This document shows positions 28,837 through 37,292 of a stretch of DNA of 64,000 bases, piece after piece. Source of the DNA: Catenulispora pinistramenti (lineage in GTDB: Bacteria > Actinomycetota > Actinomycetes > Streptomycetales > Catenulisporaceae); assembly GCF_018274385.1 (NCBI RefSeq), contig NZ_JAAFYZ010000004.1, positions 60,732-124,731 of the forward strand, in the 5' to 3' direction. The stretch's first letter is position 1; each line of letters begins with the position of its first letter. Made by a program: the position numbers and the translations under genes. The notes under the pieces were generated by a model. That model had not been told where the DNA came from. It saw only the letters and a program-made list of their open reading frames with translations, and made no database searches.

Positions 28837-29997
28837 GTGACCACCTATGGCTTTCTCAGCACGTATCCGCCCACCCACTGCGGGCTGGCGACGTTCAGCT
28901 CCGCGCTGCTCCGCCACCTCACAGCCCAGGGCTTCCGGGACCGCGCCGGCGTGGTCCGAGTCGTGGACCAGTTGTCGGCCGAGGTCCATCCGGACGTCGT
29001 CGCCAACCTGGTCAACGGCTCGCCGGGCGGCCCGTCCACCGCCGCCGCGGTTCTCAACCGCTTCGACATCGCCCTCGTGCAGCACGAGTACGGCGTCTAC
29101 GGCGGTCCGGACGGCGCCGAGGTGCTCGACGTCCTGGCCGAGGTGACGGTTCCGACGATCGTCGTGCTGCACACGGTGCTGTCCGCCCCGTCCGCGCGCC
29201 AGCGCCAGGTGCTGGAGCGGATCGCGGACTCCGCCGCCGCGGTCGTGGTCATGTCCGCCACCGCCGCGCGCCGTCTCCAGGAGGGATACCTGATCGACCC
29301 GGCCAAGGTCTCGATCATCCCGCACGGCGCGCTGACCGGCCGGCGGTTGTCCCCGCCGGCCTCGTTCAACCCGTTCAGCCCGCCGGACCCGCGCCCGAAG
29401 CGTCCGTTGATCCTGACCTGGGGCCTGCTCGGACCGGGCAAGGGCATCGAGGCGGCGATCGAGGCCTTCGCCGGCCTGACCGACCTGGATCCCGCGCCGC
29501 GCTACCTGGTCGCCGGCCAGACCCATCCCAAGGTCCTGGCACGTGAGGGCGAGGCTTATCGCGACTCCCTGGTCGGCCGGGCCGAGGAACTGGGCGTCAG
29601 CGCCGACGTGGAGTTCGCACCGGAGTACCGCAACGCGGAATCGCTGATGGACCTCGTGCGCGCGGCCGACGTCGTGCTGCTGCCGTACGAGTCGACCGAG
29701 CAGGCGACCTCCGGCGTCCTCATCGAGGCCGTCGCGGCCCGCCGCCCGATCGTCGCCACCCGGTTCCCGCACGCCGTCGAACTCCTCGCGGACGGCTCCG
29801 GGCTGCTCGTCGCGCACGGGGATGCCGCCGCCATGACGGGGGCCCTTCGCACCGTCCTGACCCAGCCCGCCACGGCGGCGTCCATGACGGCCGCCAGCGG
29901 CCGCCTCGCCCCGGCCCTGGACTGGTCCGCCGTCGCCGACTCCTACCGGACGCTGGCCACTTCGCTGCTCCGGGCTCGTGCCGGGATCGCCGCATGA
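28837..29997 (+). CDS. GT4-family glycosyltransferase, copy 1
   Basis: A 386-residue retaining glycosyltransferase of the GT-B fold. The N terminus YGFLSTYPPTHCGLATFSSALLRHL is the acceptor-side Rossmann domain. GLLGPGKGIEAAIEAFAGL and the YESTEQATSGVLIEAVAARRPIVATRFPHAVELL segment carry the nucleotide-sugar site with the EX7E-like glutamates. A mannose or glucose donor is likely for GT4, but the acceptor is unknown. There are no membrane segments. It is about 75% similar by eye to the protein at 39469-40635. A conserved RNA-like leader precedes it, and a DUF5994 gene converges on it. Start is GTG at 28837. Confidence 0.88.
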   Translation: MTTYGFLSTYPPTHCGLATFSSALLRHLTAQGFRDRAGVVRVVDQLSAEVHPDVVANLVNGSPGGPSTAAAVLNRFDIALVQHEYGVYGGPDGAEVLDVLAEVTVPTIVVLHTVLSAPSARQRQVLERIADSAAAVVVMSATAARRLQEGYLIDPAKVSIIPHGALTGRRLSPPASFNPFSPPDPRPKRPLILTWGLLGPGKGIEAAIEAFAGLTDLDPAPRYLVAGQTHPKVLAREGEAYRDSLVGRAEELGVSADVEFAPEYRNAESLMDLVRAADVVLLPYESTEQATSGVLIEAVAARRPIVATRFPHAVELLADGSGLLVAHGDAAAMTGALRTVLTQPATAASMTAASGRLAPALDWSAVADSYRTLATSLLRARAGIAA

Positions 29998-30115
29998 TCG
30001 CTGCATGATCGCGGTGTGATTGGTTTGATCGCGGTGTGATTGTGCTGTAGCCGCGATGCGGTCGCGGGGTGACAGCCGCAGCCGGTCACCGGCCGTACGC
30101 CGCCGTCGGACGGGC

Positions 30116-30592
30116 TCAGCACCCGAATGAGCCGTTGCCGTCCCAGCTGAGCAACTCGGCGGCCGGGGTGTGGTTCCCCGTCGTCGCCGCACCGGCCATC
30201 GCGGCGGCCGCGGTGCTCCGGGCCGTCTCCGGCGGCACGACGAGCAGGAGCCGGTGATCCAGGATCCCGACACTGAGGCTGATGGTCCCCGCGCTGGCGG
30301 CCGGCCAGCCGATCCGGACCAGGTCCCCGTTCACGATGATCGAGCGCGGCACGCTGTCCCAGAACCCGGTGTCCAGCGCGACCCGGCGGATCCGGCCCAG
30401 ATGGGCGCCGAGCGCGGTGATCAGGTCCGGAAGTTCCGCCGCGATGTCGCTGGACCGCGGCCACCACGCCCCGTCGAACAGTCCGGTGCCCGTCATCGCC
30501 GGTTCGAGCACCAGGCGGGGCAGACAGTCGGTGGCGAAGGGCCGGGGTCCGGGCCCGGGCAGAGGCCTTACGGGGAAGAAGCTGTCCGTCAT
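30116..30592 (-). CDS. DUF5994 protein, copy 1
   Basis: A 158-residue member of the actinobacterial DUF5994 family, of unknown function. Diagnostic segments are LPRLVLEPAMTGTGLFDGAWWPRS, AAELPDLITALGAHLGRIRRVALD and a C-terminal LLLVVPPETARSTAAAAM. It is close to the copy at 38756-39205 and more distant from that at 44201-44713. The ATG at 30592 aligns with the N terminus of copy 2; in-frame codons as far as 30694 are less likely. It is soluble, with no catalytic motif visible. It converges on the glycosyltransferase copy 1 gene, and the same partner pair recurs at 39 kb. Confidence 0.82.
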   Translation of the reverse strand: MTDSFFPVRPLPGPGPRPFATDCLPRLVLEPAMTGTGLFDGAWWPRSSDIAAELPDLITALGAHLGRIRRVALDTGFWDSVPRSIIVNGDLVRIGWPAASAGTISLSVGILDHRLLLVVPPETARSTAAAAMAGAATTGNHTPAAELLSWDGNGSFGC

Positions 30593-30743
30593 GCCGGACG
30601 CCGCCCGTCTGATCTGGTGAGAGACCGATCGTGAACCCAGGGCGACACCAATTCGGCTACCGATGTACGACATGTCCTCGGCTGGGAGCATCATACGCCT
30701 GTCAGACCGCGCGTCCCAGGGTGTGGCCGGGGCCGAAGACGCT

Positions 30744-30797
30744 GGTCGCGAAGGCTGCGAAGGTCGCGAAGGTCGCGAAGGTCGCGAAGGTCGCGAC
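30744..30797 (+). repeat. Six 9-bp tandem repeats
   Basis: GGTCGCGAA repeated at 30744, 30753 (as GGCTGCGAA), 30762, 30771, 30780 and 30789 (as GGTCGCGAC). They lie just beyond the stop of the TetR gene on the other strand. Probably slippage-prone simple sequence. Confidence 0.85.
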
Positions 30798-30804
30798 GGG
30801 TCGC

Positions 30805-31392
30805 TCAGCTCTGTGGCGGTTCCTCGTCGTGTGCGGCGTCGACCGCGTGGCGCAGGTCGGACAGCGCCTGCCGCATCAGCGCACTGAAGTCCGCCGTGGC
30901 GTCGGCGGCCCAGTCGTCGTAGGCGGCGTCGAAGGCGGCGACCGCGGCCTGCGCGGCGAAGGCGGCGGTCCTGGCCGGGACCCGGCGCTCGCCCAGGGCT
31001 TCGGCGATGGCGGCGGTGAGGGACGCCATCTTGATCAAGTTGCGTTCCTGCAACTCGGTCGAGGAGGCGATCAGGCCCCGTCGGATGCGGGCGGGTTCCC
31101 GGTACGGCGTCAGGTCCAGGCCGCCGCGGGTGAGGGCGGCGATGGCCGCGTCGATGGGTTCGGCGTCGGCGTCGGTTTCGGCCAGGTAGCCGAGGATGTC
31201 CGCTTCGAAGCCCTGCGCTCCGGCGAACAGGACTTCCCGCTTGTCCGCGAAATGGTTGAAGAACGAGCGCTTGGTCAGCCCGGCCCGCTCGGCGATCTCG
31301 GTGACGGTCACGTCGGCGTATCCACGCTCGGCGAACAGCTTCCAGGCAGCTTGTTGCAGCCGCTGCACGGCGTTCGGTTCCCAGCGTCCCAT
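30805..31392 (-). CDS. TetR-family regulator of the divergent oxidoreductase gene
   Basis: A 195-residue TetR repressor. The helix-turn-helix is at about residues 28-48 (VTVTEIAERAGLTKRSFFNHFADKRE), with a helical ligand domain after it. The ATG at 31392 has GGAG upstream; an ATG nine codons earlier would run into the first operator. It is divergent from a quinone-reductase-like gene across a 131-bp region that holds four copies of a 13-bp palindrome. Autoregulation and control of the oxidoreductase are strongly suggested by that layout. Confidence 0.9.
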   Translation of the reverse strand: MGRWEPNAVQRLQQAAWKLFAERGYADVTVTEIAERAGLTKRSFFNHFADKREVLFAGAQGFEADILGYLAETDADAEPIDAAIAALTRGGLDLTPYREPARIRRGLIASSTELQERNLIKMASLTAAIAEALGERRVPARTAAFAAQAAVAAFDAAYDDWAADATADFSALMRQALSDLRHAVDAAHDEEPPQS

Positions 31393-31414
31393 GGGCTCCA
31401 GCCTACCCGGTGAG

Positions 31415-31497
31415 TGCACCTGGTGCCATCAGTGATTGCACTTGGTGTAGTCCCGTGCCAGACTCGTGACTGCACCCCGTGCAATGCACTCAGTGCA
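31415..31497. promoter_or_regulatory. Four-site operator array, TGCAC-N3-GTGCA
   Basis: Sites: TGCACCTGGTGCC (31415-31427), TGCACTTGGTGTA (31437-31449), TGCACCCCGTGCA (31471-31483) and TGCACTCAGTGCA (31485-31497). The last two are perfect palindromes; the first two have one mismatch each in the right arm. Starts are 22, 34 and 14 bp apart. Confidence 0.8.
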
Positions 31498-31523
31498 GTC
31501 ACTGATCCGGAAGGAGAAGGCCC

Positions 31524-32696
31524 GTGAGCACCGACCCCGCTGCCAACAGAGCTGCCGACCCCGCTGCTGAGCCCGCCGTCAACACCGCCGTCAACACCGC
31601 GGCCTGGATACCGGCCAAGCGCGCCCGACTGGAAGTCGGGCCCGCCCCCTACACCCCGCCCGCCGCTGACCAGATCGTCATCCGCAACCGCGCCGTCGGG
31701 GTCAACCCGCTGGACTGGATCATCCAGGTCGAGCCCTTCGCCTACCGCTGGCTGGGCTACCCGACGGTGCTGGGCTCGGACGTCGCCGGCGAAGTCGTCG
31801 AGGTCGGCGCGGCCGTCACCCGGTTCCAGGCCGGCGACCGGGTACTGGCCCACGCGGTCGGCACCGACAAGGACGCCGACCGCGCTGCCGAAGGCGCCTT
31901 CCAGCTGTACACAGTCGCGCTGGAGCGCATGGCCAGTCCCCTTCCGGACACGATGCCCTTCGCCGAGGCCGCGGTCTTGCCGATGGCGGTCTCGACGGCC
32001 TCGGTCGCCCTGTTCCAGACCGACCACCTGGCACTGCGGCACCCGTCGGCCAGGCCCGAGCCGACCGGGCAGACCGTGCTCGTGTGGGGCGGCGCCACCA
32101 GCGTGGGCGGCAACGCCGTCCAACTCGCCGCGGCCGCCGGGTACGAGGTCATCGCCACCTGCTCGCCGCGCAACTTCGAGTACGTCCAGTCCCTGGGCGC
32201 CGCCCGCGTCTTCGACTACAACAGCCCGGACGCCGTGGCCGACATCACCGCCGCCTTCGCCGGCCGCACGCTGGCCGGCGCGATCGCCTTCGGCACCACC
32301 GGCGCCGCGGCCTGCGTGCGGATCGCCGGGGCATGCCAGGGCACGAAGTTCGTCTCGATCGCCACCCCGCCGGTCTCCTTCGCCCCGGCCGACAACACCG
32401 GCCGCCTGGCCCGCCCGCGCATGATCGGCCGCATGATCGGCGGCAACATCGGCCTCCAGCTCGCGGCCCGCCGGCGCGGAGTCCGGACGAAGTACATCTT
32501 CGGCACCTCACTGAAGGCCAACGAGGTCAGCCTCGCCGTCTACCGCGACTTCCTGCCCGCCGCACTGGCCGAGGGCCGATACGCGGCCGCACCCAAACCG
32601 ATGGTCGTCGGGCACGGCGTCAAAGACTTCCAGCACGCCATGGACGTACAGCTCAAGGGCGTCTCGGCCGCCAAGGTCGTCGTCACCCTCGACTGA
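31524..32696 (+). CDS. Zinc-free MDR oxidoreductase (quinone reductase/enoyl reductase-like)
   Basis: A 390-residue NADPH-dependent medium-chain reductase lacking the zinc-binding cysteines. Motifs are NRAVGVNPLDWIIQ, LGSDVAGEVVEVGAAVTRFQAGDRV and the nucleotide loop VLVWGGATSVGGNAVQLA. The first 28 residues are a low-complexity Ala/Asp/Asn/Pro stretch with two VNTA units, which may be an unstructured extension. The GTG at 31524 follows AAGGAGA. It is divergent from a TetR gene with a four-site operator array between them, so the enzyme is probably induced by a small, perhaps toxic, electrophile or quinone. A hairpin follows the gene. Confidence 0.86.
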   Translation: MSTDPAANRAADPAAEPAVNTAVNTAAWIPAKRARLEVGPAPYTPPAADQIVIRNRAVGVNPLDWIIQVEPFAYRWLGYPTVLGSDVAGEVVEVGAAVTRFQAGDRVLAHAVGTDKDADRAAEGAFQLYTVALERMASPLPDTMPFAEAAVLPMAVSTASVALFQTDHLALRHPSARPEPTGQTVLVWGGATSVGGNAVQLAAAAGYEVIATCSPRNFEYVQSLGAARVFDYNSPDAVADITAAFAGRTLAGAIAFGTTGAAACVRIAGACQGTKFVSIATPPVSFAPADNTGRLARPRMIGRMIGGNIGLQLAARRRGVRTKYIFGTSLKANEVSLAVYRDFLPAALAEGRYAAAPKPMVVGHGVKDFQHAMDVQLKGVSAAKVVVTLD

Positions 32697-32731
32697 GGGC
32701 CCGCACGGCCTGGTTTCGATTCAGCCTTGTC

Positions 32732-32764
32732 ACGGCTATAGGCAGCTCGTTGGCCGATAGCCGT
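32732..32764. terminator. Hairpin between convergent genes
   Basis: ACGGCTAT-A-GGC pairs with GCC-G-ATAGCCGT with a single A/G mismatch, between the oxidoreductase gene and the opposing regulator fragment. It could stop transcription from either side. Confidence 0.45.
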
Positions 32765-32771
32765 TACGGAT

Positions 32772-33154
32772 TCAGGCGGGGGCGCCGGGCCGCGGCGGGG
32801 GAGCGGGATGAGTCCGCGAATCGGAGCCGCTGTCCCGGTCGACGGTCGCGGCCCAGCTGGCCGGCAGGTCCAGGGCATCGCGCGTGGGCGTGGCGGGTTC
32901 AGCGCTGTAGGCCATGATGGTCAGCCCGGTGTCCGCCGGCAGTTCCAGGGCGTCGTAGCCGAGGGTGAGTTCGCCGACGACCGGGTGGTGGATCTGCTTG
33001 ACGCCGCCGTGGTGCAGCAGGACGTCGTGGGCGGCCCAGCGGGTGCGGAACAGGCCGCTTTGGGTGGAGAGCTCGCCGACCAGTTCGGTCAGGGCTCTGT
33101 CGTGGGGGTCGCGAGGATCGGGCCGGAGGCGGCGACCCGTGCCAGGCTGGAGAC
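32772..33154 (-). pseudogene. C-terminal fragment of an XRE/MmyB-like regulator
   Basis: About 125 codons match only the ligand-binding end of MmyB-type regulators: DRALTELVGELSTQSGLFRTRWAAHDV, HHPVVGELTLGYDALELPADTGLTIMAYSAEPATPTRDALDLL-like. The N-terminal helix-turn-helix half, about 150 residues, is missing. The frame runs into the start of the aldo/keto reductase gene on the opposite strand, suggesting that the insertion or rearrangement bringing in that gene removed the front part. It probably makes no functional regulator. Confidence 0.75.
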
Positions 33155-34135
33155 ATGGAGTACACACGACTGGGAACGTCAGGGCTCAAGGTCAGCCGGA
33201 TCGCCTTGGGCTGTATGAGCTTCGGCGACCCTGCCAAAAGGCTGGCCTGGGTCCTCGACGACGACGCGGCCGAGCCGATCTTCCGCCAGGCGGTCGAGCT
33301 CGGCATCACGTTCTGGGACACCGCGAACATCTACGGCCTGGGCACCTCCGAGGAGATCGTCGGGCGCGCGCTGCGCAAGTACACCCAGCGTGAGGACGTC
33401 GTCCTGGCGACCAAGCTGTGGGCGCCGATGCATCAGGGCCCGGGCGGATCGGGCCTGTCCCGCAAGGCCGTCATGGAGCAGATCGACGCCTCGCTGCGGC
33501 GCCTGGACACCGACTACGTCGACCTCTACCAGATCCACCGCTTCGACCCGCAGACGCCGGTCGAGGAGACGATGGAGGCGCTGCACGATGTGGTCAAGGC
33601 GGGCAAGGTCCGCTACATCGGCGCTTCGTCCATGTGGGCCTGGCAGTTCGCCATCATGCAGTTCGCCGCACAGGCCAACGGGTGGACCCGCTTCATCTCC
33701 ATGCAGGACCAGTACAGCCTGATCCACCGCGAGGAGGAGCGCGAGATGTTCGGCCTGCTCGCCGACCAGGGCGTGGGCAGCATCCCGTGGAGCCCGCTGG
33801 GCGGGGGGATCGTCACCCGGCCCTGGGACGAGCGCTCCACGCAGCGCGCGGAGATCGGCCGGACGGTCGACGACCAGGACCGGCCGATCTTCCTGGACAG
33901 CGACCGGGCGATCGTGGAGGCCGTCCAGCGCATCGCCGATGCGCGCGGCGTGTCGATGGCACAGATCGCGATGGCCTGGGTGCTGAAGAACCCGGTGGTC
34001 TCCGCCCCGATCGTGGGCGCGACCAAGCCGCACCACCTCGCTGACGCCGTCGCCGCGCTCGACATCGAGCTCACCGCCGAGGAGATCGCCTCCCTCGAAG
34101 AGCCCTACGTCACGCGCCAGCCCACGTTCTTCTGA
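33155..34135 (+). CDS. Aldo/keto reductase 1
   Basis: A 326-residue NADPH-dependent reductase with a TIM-barrel fold. Family features are YTRLGTSGLKVSRIALG at the N terminus, FWDTANIYG containing the catalytic Asp and Tyr, LATKLW with the catalytic Lys, and YVDLYQIHRFDPQTPVEETMEALHDVV with the catalytic His. The C terminus carries the cofactor-binding PIVGATKPHHL. It is close to the reductase at 46538-47518. The ATG at 33155 has TGGAG upstream. It is followed about 100 bp later by an SDR/TetR operon with its own operators, so it is probably a separate unit. Confidence 0.92.
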   Translation: MEYTRLGTSGLKVSRIALGCMSFGDPAKRLAWVLDDDAAEPIFRQAVELGITFWDTANIYGLGTSEEIVGRALRKYTQREDVVLATKLWAPMHQGPGGSGLSRKAVMEQIDASLRRLDTDYVDLYQIHRFDPQTPVEETMEALHDVVKAGKVRYIGASSMWAWQFAIMQFAAQANGWTRFISMQDQYSLIHREEEREMFGLLADQGVGSIPWSPLGGGIVTRPWDERSTQRAEIGRTVDDQDRPIFLDSDRAIVEAVQRIADARGVSMAQIAMAWVLKNPVVSAPIVGATKPHHLADAVAALDIELTAEEIASLEEPYVTRQPTFF

Positions 34136-34161
34136 CCCCGACCTTCTGACCCCGGCCCCGG

Positions 34162-34217
34162 TTGACTTTTGGTCGCTGACCAACTTCACTGAGACCAGCA
34201 TTTGGTCAGTGACCAAA
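34162..34217. promoter_or_regulatory. Promoter region with twin operators of the SDR-TetR operon
   Basis: Two related palindromes: TTGGTC-GCT-GACCAA (34169-34183) and TTTGGTCA-G-TGACCAAA (34201-34217), centres 33 bp apart, about three helical turns. A possible -35 box TTGACT (34162-34167) precedes the first. The second lies 20 bp before the start codon of the SDR gene. The TetR protein encoded by the second gene of the operon is the likely binder. Confidence 0.72.
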
Positions 34218-34237
34218 ATCGAGATCGGGAGTACCAC

Positions 34238-35053
34238 ATGACCGCGAAGACATGGTTCATCACCGGCGCGTCCAAGGGATTCGGCAGGCAGTGGGCTGAG
34301 GCGGCGCTGGAACGGGGCGACCGGGTCGCCGCGACGAGCCGGGCCGACGACGCGTTCGACGACCTGGTCAAGACCTATGGCGACCAGGTGCTGCCGATCC
34401 GGCTGGACGTCACCGACCGCGCGGCCGTCCAGGCCGCGGTGCGGCAGGCCGCCGAGCGCTTCGGCCGCCTGGACGTCGTGGTCAACAACGCCGGCTACGG
34501 CCTGTTCGGCATGGTCGAGGAGATCGGCGAGGACCAGGCCCGCGCGCAGATCGAGGTGAATCTGCTCGGTCCGCTGTGGGTCACGCAGGCGGCACTGCCG
34601 TTCCTGCGCGCCCAGGGCGGCGGGCACATCATCCAGGTCTCCTCGATCGCGGGCGTCTTCTCGCTGCCGGGCCTCGGTGTCTATCACGCCTCGAAGTTCG
34701 GCCTGGAGGGATTCACCGCGAGCCTGGCCAAGGAGGTCGCGGACTTCGGTATCAAGGTCACCCTGGTGGAGCCCGCCGGATACGCCACCGACTGGGCGGG
34801 ACCGTCCGCCGTCCACGCCGAACGCCTGCCCGCCTACGACGGCTTCCGCGCCGGCATGCAGCGGCCGGCTGGCGTGCGCGGCGAGCCGACCGCCACCCGC
34901 GCGGCGATCCTCGCGGTCGTCGACGCCGAAGAGCCGCCGCTGCGGATCTTCTTCGGCAAGGGGCCCCTCCCGGTGATCCGTGCCGAGTACGCTTCCCGCA
35001 TCGAGGAGTGGGAGCGTTGGGACGAGGTCTCCCAAGCGGCGTTCGGCGCCTGA
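34238..35053 (+). CDS. SDR-family oxidoreductase controlled by TetR
   Basis: A 271-residue classical short-chain dehydrogenase. Motifs are FITGASKGFGRQWAEA (cofactor loop), VVNNAGYGLFG, the catalytic Ser in IIQVSSIAGVF and YHASKFGLEG (Tyr and Lys). GASKGFG and the VTLVEPAGYATDW region match the retinol dehydrogenase/DltE-like branch; the substrate is unknown. The start is ATG 34238 with GGGAG upstream. The first gene of a two-gene operon: the TetR gene begins 13 bp after its stop. Two operator palindromes lie directly upstream. Confidence 0.9.
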   Translation: MTAKTWFITGASKGFGRQWAEAALERGDRVAATSRADDAFDDLVKTYGDQVLPIRLDVTDRAAVQAAVRQAAERFGRLDVVVNNAGYGLFGMVEEIGEDQARAQIEVNLLGPLWVTQAALPFLRAQGGGHIIQVSSIAGVFSLPGLGVYHASKFGLEGFTASLAKEVADFGIKVTLVEPAGYATDWAGPSAVHAERLPAYDGFRAGMQRPAGVRGEPTATRAAILAVVDAEEPPLRIFFGKGPLPVIRAEYASRIEEWERWDEVSQAAFGA

Positions 35054-35066
35054 ACGGGGTACGAGG

Positions 35067-35660
35067 ATGCGCTGGACGCTGGACGACGTGATCGAGGCGG
35101 CGTTCACCGAGCTCGAAGCCGAAGGGCTCGACAAGCTGACGCTGCGCGGGGTCGCCCGCACCCTCGGCTCCCACCTCAACTCGGTGAGCTCCTACGTGAA
35201 GACGAAGCAGACACTCATCGAGACGATGGCCGACCACATCGTCGGCTCCGTCGACGTCACCAACCTCCCGGACGAACCGGTCGAACGCGCCCGCGCCGTC
35301 GCCACCGGCTACCGGGACGCCCTGCTCGCCCACCGCGACGGCGGACGCCTGGTCGCCGGCACCTTCACCGGCACCGGCAAGACCCTGCGCGTCGCCGACA
35401 CCATGGCCGGCGCACTGCTGGACGCCGGCTACGACAAGGCAGAGGCAGCGCGGCTGTGCTGGGCGATCGTCTACTTCACGCTCGGCCTGACCCAGGAACA
35501 GCAGACGCCGTCGGCCGACCCCCGCGGCTCGTTCGACGAACTCGTCGCCACCGGCAGCTACCCGTCCCTGGCCCGGATCGGCGAGCACCTCATGGTCGCG
35601 GACTCCTTCGACGACCGTTTCCAGTACGGGCTGTCGCGGTTACTGCCCCCTGGCGCTTGA
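35067..35660 (+). CDS. TetR-family regulator of the SDR operon
   Basis: A 197-residue protein of the branch that contains the tetracycline repressor itself: a degenerate helix-turn-helix at about residues 22-45 (KLTLRGVARTLGSHLNSVSSYVKTKQTL) and a C-terminal domain with the TetR_C-like pattern. The ATG at 35067 lies 13 bp after the SDR stop, with GGGG about 8 nt upstream, so the two genes are almost certainly co-transcribed. The arrangement implies that the enzyme's substrate or a related molecule releases the repressor from the twin palindromes. Confidence 0.85.
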   Translation: MRWTLDDVIEAAFTELEAEGLDKLTLRGVARTLGSHLNSVSSYVKTKQTLIETMADHIVGSVDVTNLPDEPVERARAVATGYRDALLAHRDGGRLVAGTFTGTGKTLRVADTMAGALLDAGYDKAEAARLCWAIVYFTLGLTQEQQTPSADPRGSFDELVATGSYPSLARIGEHLMVADSFDDRFQYGLSRLLPPGA

Positions 35661-35818
35661 AGCCCTTTTCGACCGATGCCATCTTCACGGGTGTCGTGTC
35701 CCGTTTCGTCGCTCAACCATCATCTCCGCGTTGCCCGCGAGCAATACTGTGTCGGGGCACTGCGATAAGGCTCCGCGTGGATGTTCTTCCCGATCGTCAC
35801 GGCTAAGGAGACCCTCTG

Positions 35819-37258
35819 ATGCCCGACATCTCCCGACGCAGACTCCTCACCTCGGCTGGAGCGCTGAGCGGGGCAGCCCTGGCCGCGGAGTTCCTGCCGC
35901 AGAACGTGCAGCGGGCGCTGGCCGCCACCCCGTCCCGGACCGGGCGGCCGAACCGGTTGTCCGACATCAAGCACGTTGTGATCCTGATGCAGGAGAACCG
36001 GTCGTTCGACCACTACTTCGGCACGCTGCCGGGGGTGCGTGGCTTCGCGGATCCCGCCGCGTTGACGCTGAGTACCGGCAAGTCGGTCTTCCACCAGCCG
36101 GATCCGCAGAATCCTGACGGCTACACGCTGCCGTTCCATCTGAACACCTCCACCAGCAGCGCGCAGGCGATCCCGTCCACCAGCCACGCCTGGAGCGTTC
36201 AGCACAGTGCGTGGAACGGCGGCAAGATGGACAACTGGCTGCCGGCGCACCGTGCGGCCGACGGTAAGAACGGCCCGTACACCATGGGCTACTACACCGA
36301 GGACGACATCCCCTTCCACTTCGCGCTGGCGAAGAACTTCACGATCCTGGACAACTATCACTGCTCGCTGATGGGGCCGACGTGGCCGAACCGGCTGTAC
36401 CTGATGAGTGCCTGGATCGACCCCGAGGGCGTGGGCGGCGGTCCCATCACCAGCAACCAGCACAACGAGCTGTACAAGTGGAAGACCTATCCTGAGGCGC
36501 TGACCGAGGCGGGGGTCTCGTGGCGGGTCTATCAGGAGGTGGACAACTACGGCACCAACGTCCTGGAGTACTTCGACAAGTACGTCAACGCGCCGGTCTC
36601 CTCGCCGCTGTATCAGAACGCCCTGCGCAGCTACTCCTCCGACCGGTTCGAGCACGACGCCGCGCACGACCAGTTGCCCACGGTCTCCTGGATCCTGCCG
36701 ACCAGCTGGCAGTCCGAGCACCCCGACTACACCCCGGCGGCCGGCGCGGACTTCGTCGCCCGCAAGATCGACGCCATCGCGTCGAACCCGGACGTGTGGG
36801 CCAAGACGGTCTTCATCCTGAACTACGACGAGAACGACGGCCTGTTCGACCACGTGCCGCCGCCGACCCCGCCGGCCGGGACCGCGGGGGAGTTCGTCGA
36901 CGGCGTACCGATCGGCGGCGGGTTCCGGGTGCCGTGCGTCATCGTCTCCCCGTGGACCGCCGGCGGCTGGATCAGCAGCGCGACCTCGGATCACACCTCC
37001 ACCCTGCAGTTCCTGGAGCGGCTGACCGGGGTGCGGATCCCGAACATCACCGACTGGCGCCGTGACACCTTCAGCGACCTGACCTCCGCGCTGGGCTTCC
37101 CGGTCCGCAGCGCCCCGCAGCTTCCCGACACCAAGCGTCCGCTGGCCCGCGCGGTTCAGGAGATCGCGACGTTGCCCGCCCCGGCGCTGCCCGGTGCCGA
37201 CCAGTCGATGCCGGGACAGCAGCGCGGCAGCCGTCCGCGTCCCCGGCCCGGCGTCTAG
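35819..37258 (+). CDS. Exported phospholipase C (Tat substrate)
   Basis: A 479-residue enzyme of the bacterial acid phosphatase/phospholipase C superfamily, expected to cleave phosphodiester head groups of phospholipids outside the cell. The N terminus has a twin-arginine-type signal SRRRLLTSAGALSGAALAA. Family motifs are VVILMQENRSFDHYFGTLPGVRGF, NFTILDNYHCSLMGPTWPNR and FILNYDENDGLFDHVPPPTPP, with metal-binding residues in ENRSFDH and in the late DEND..DHV segment. The ATG at 35819 follows AAGGAG. The C-terminal 30 residues are Pro/Arg/Gln-rich. A membrane-anchored propeller gene follows 34 bp later and may be co-transcribed. Confidence 0.93.
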   Translation: MPDISRRRLLTSAGALSGAALAAEFLPQNVQRALAATPSRTGRPNRLSDIKHVVILMQENRSFDHYFGTLPGVRGFADPAALTLSTGKSVFHQPDPQNPDGYTLPFHLNTSTSSAQAIPSTSHAWSVQHSAWNGGKMDNWLPAHRAADGKNGPYTMGYYTEDDIPFHFALAKNFTILDNYHCSLMGPTWPNRLYLMSAWIDPEGVGGGPITSNQHNELYKWKTYPEALTEAGVSWRVYQEVDNYGTNVLEYFDKYVNAPVSSPLYQNALRSYSSDRFEHDAAHDQLPTVSWILPTSWQSEHPDYTPAAGADFVARKIDAIASNPDVWAKTVFILNYDENDGLFDHVPPPTPPAGTAGEFVDGVPIGGGFRVPCVIVSPWTAGGWISSATSDHTSTLQFLERLTGVRIPNITDWRRDTFSDLTSALGFPVRSAPQLPDTKRPLARAVQEIATLPAPALPGADQSMPGQQRGSRPRPRPGV

Positions 37259-37292
37259 CGTCCGTTCCGTAGAACTGACAGGAGGATCCAGC

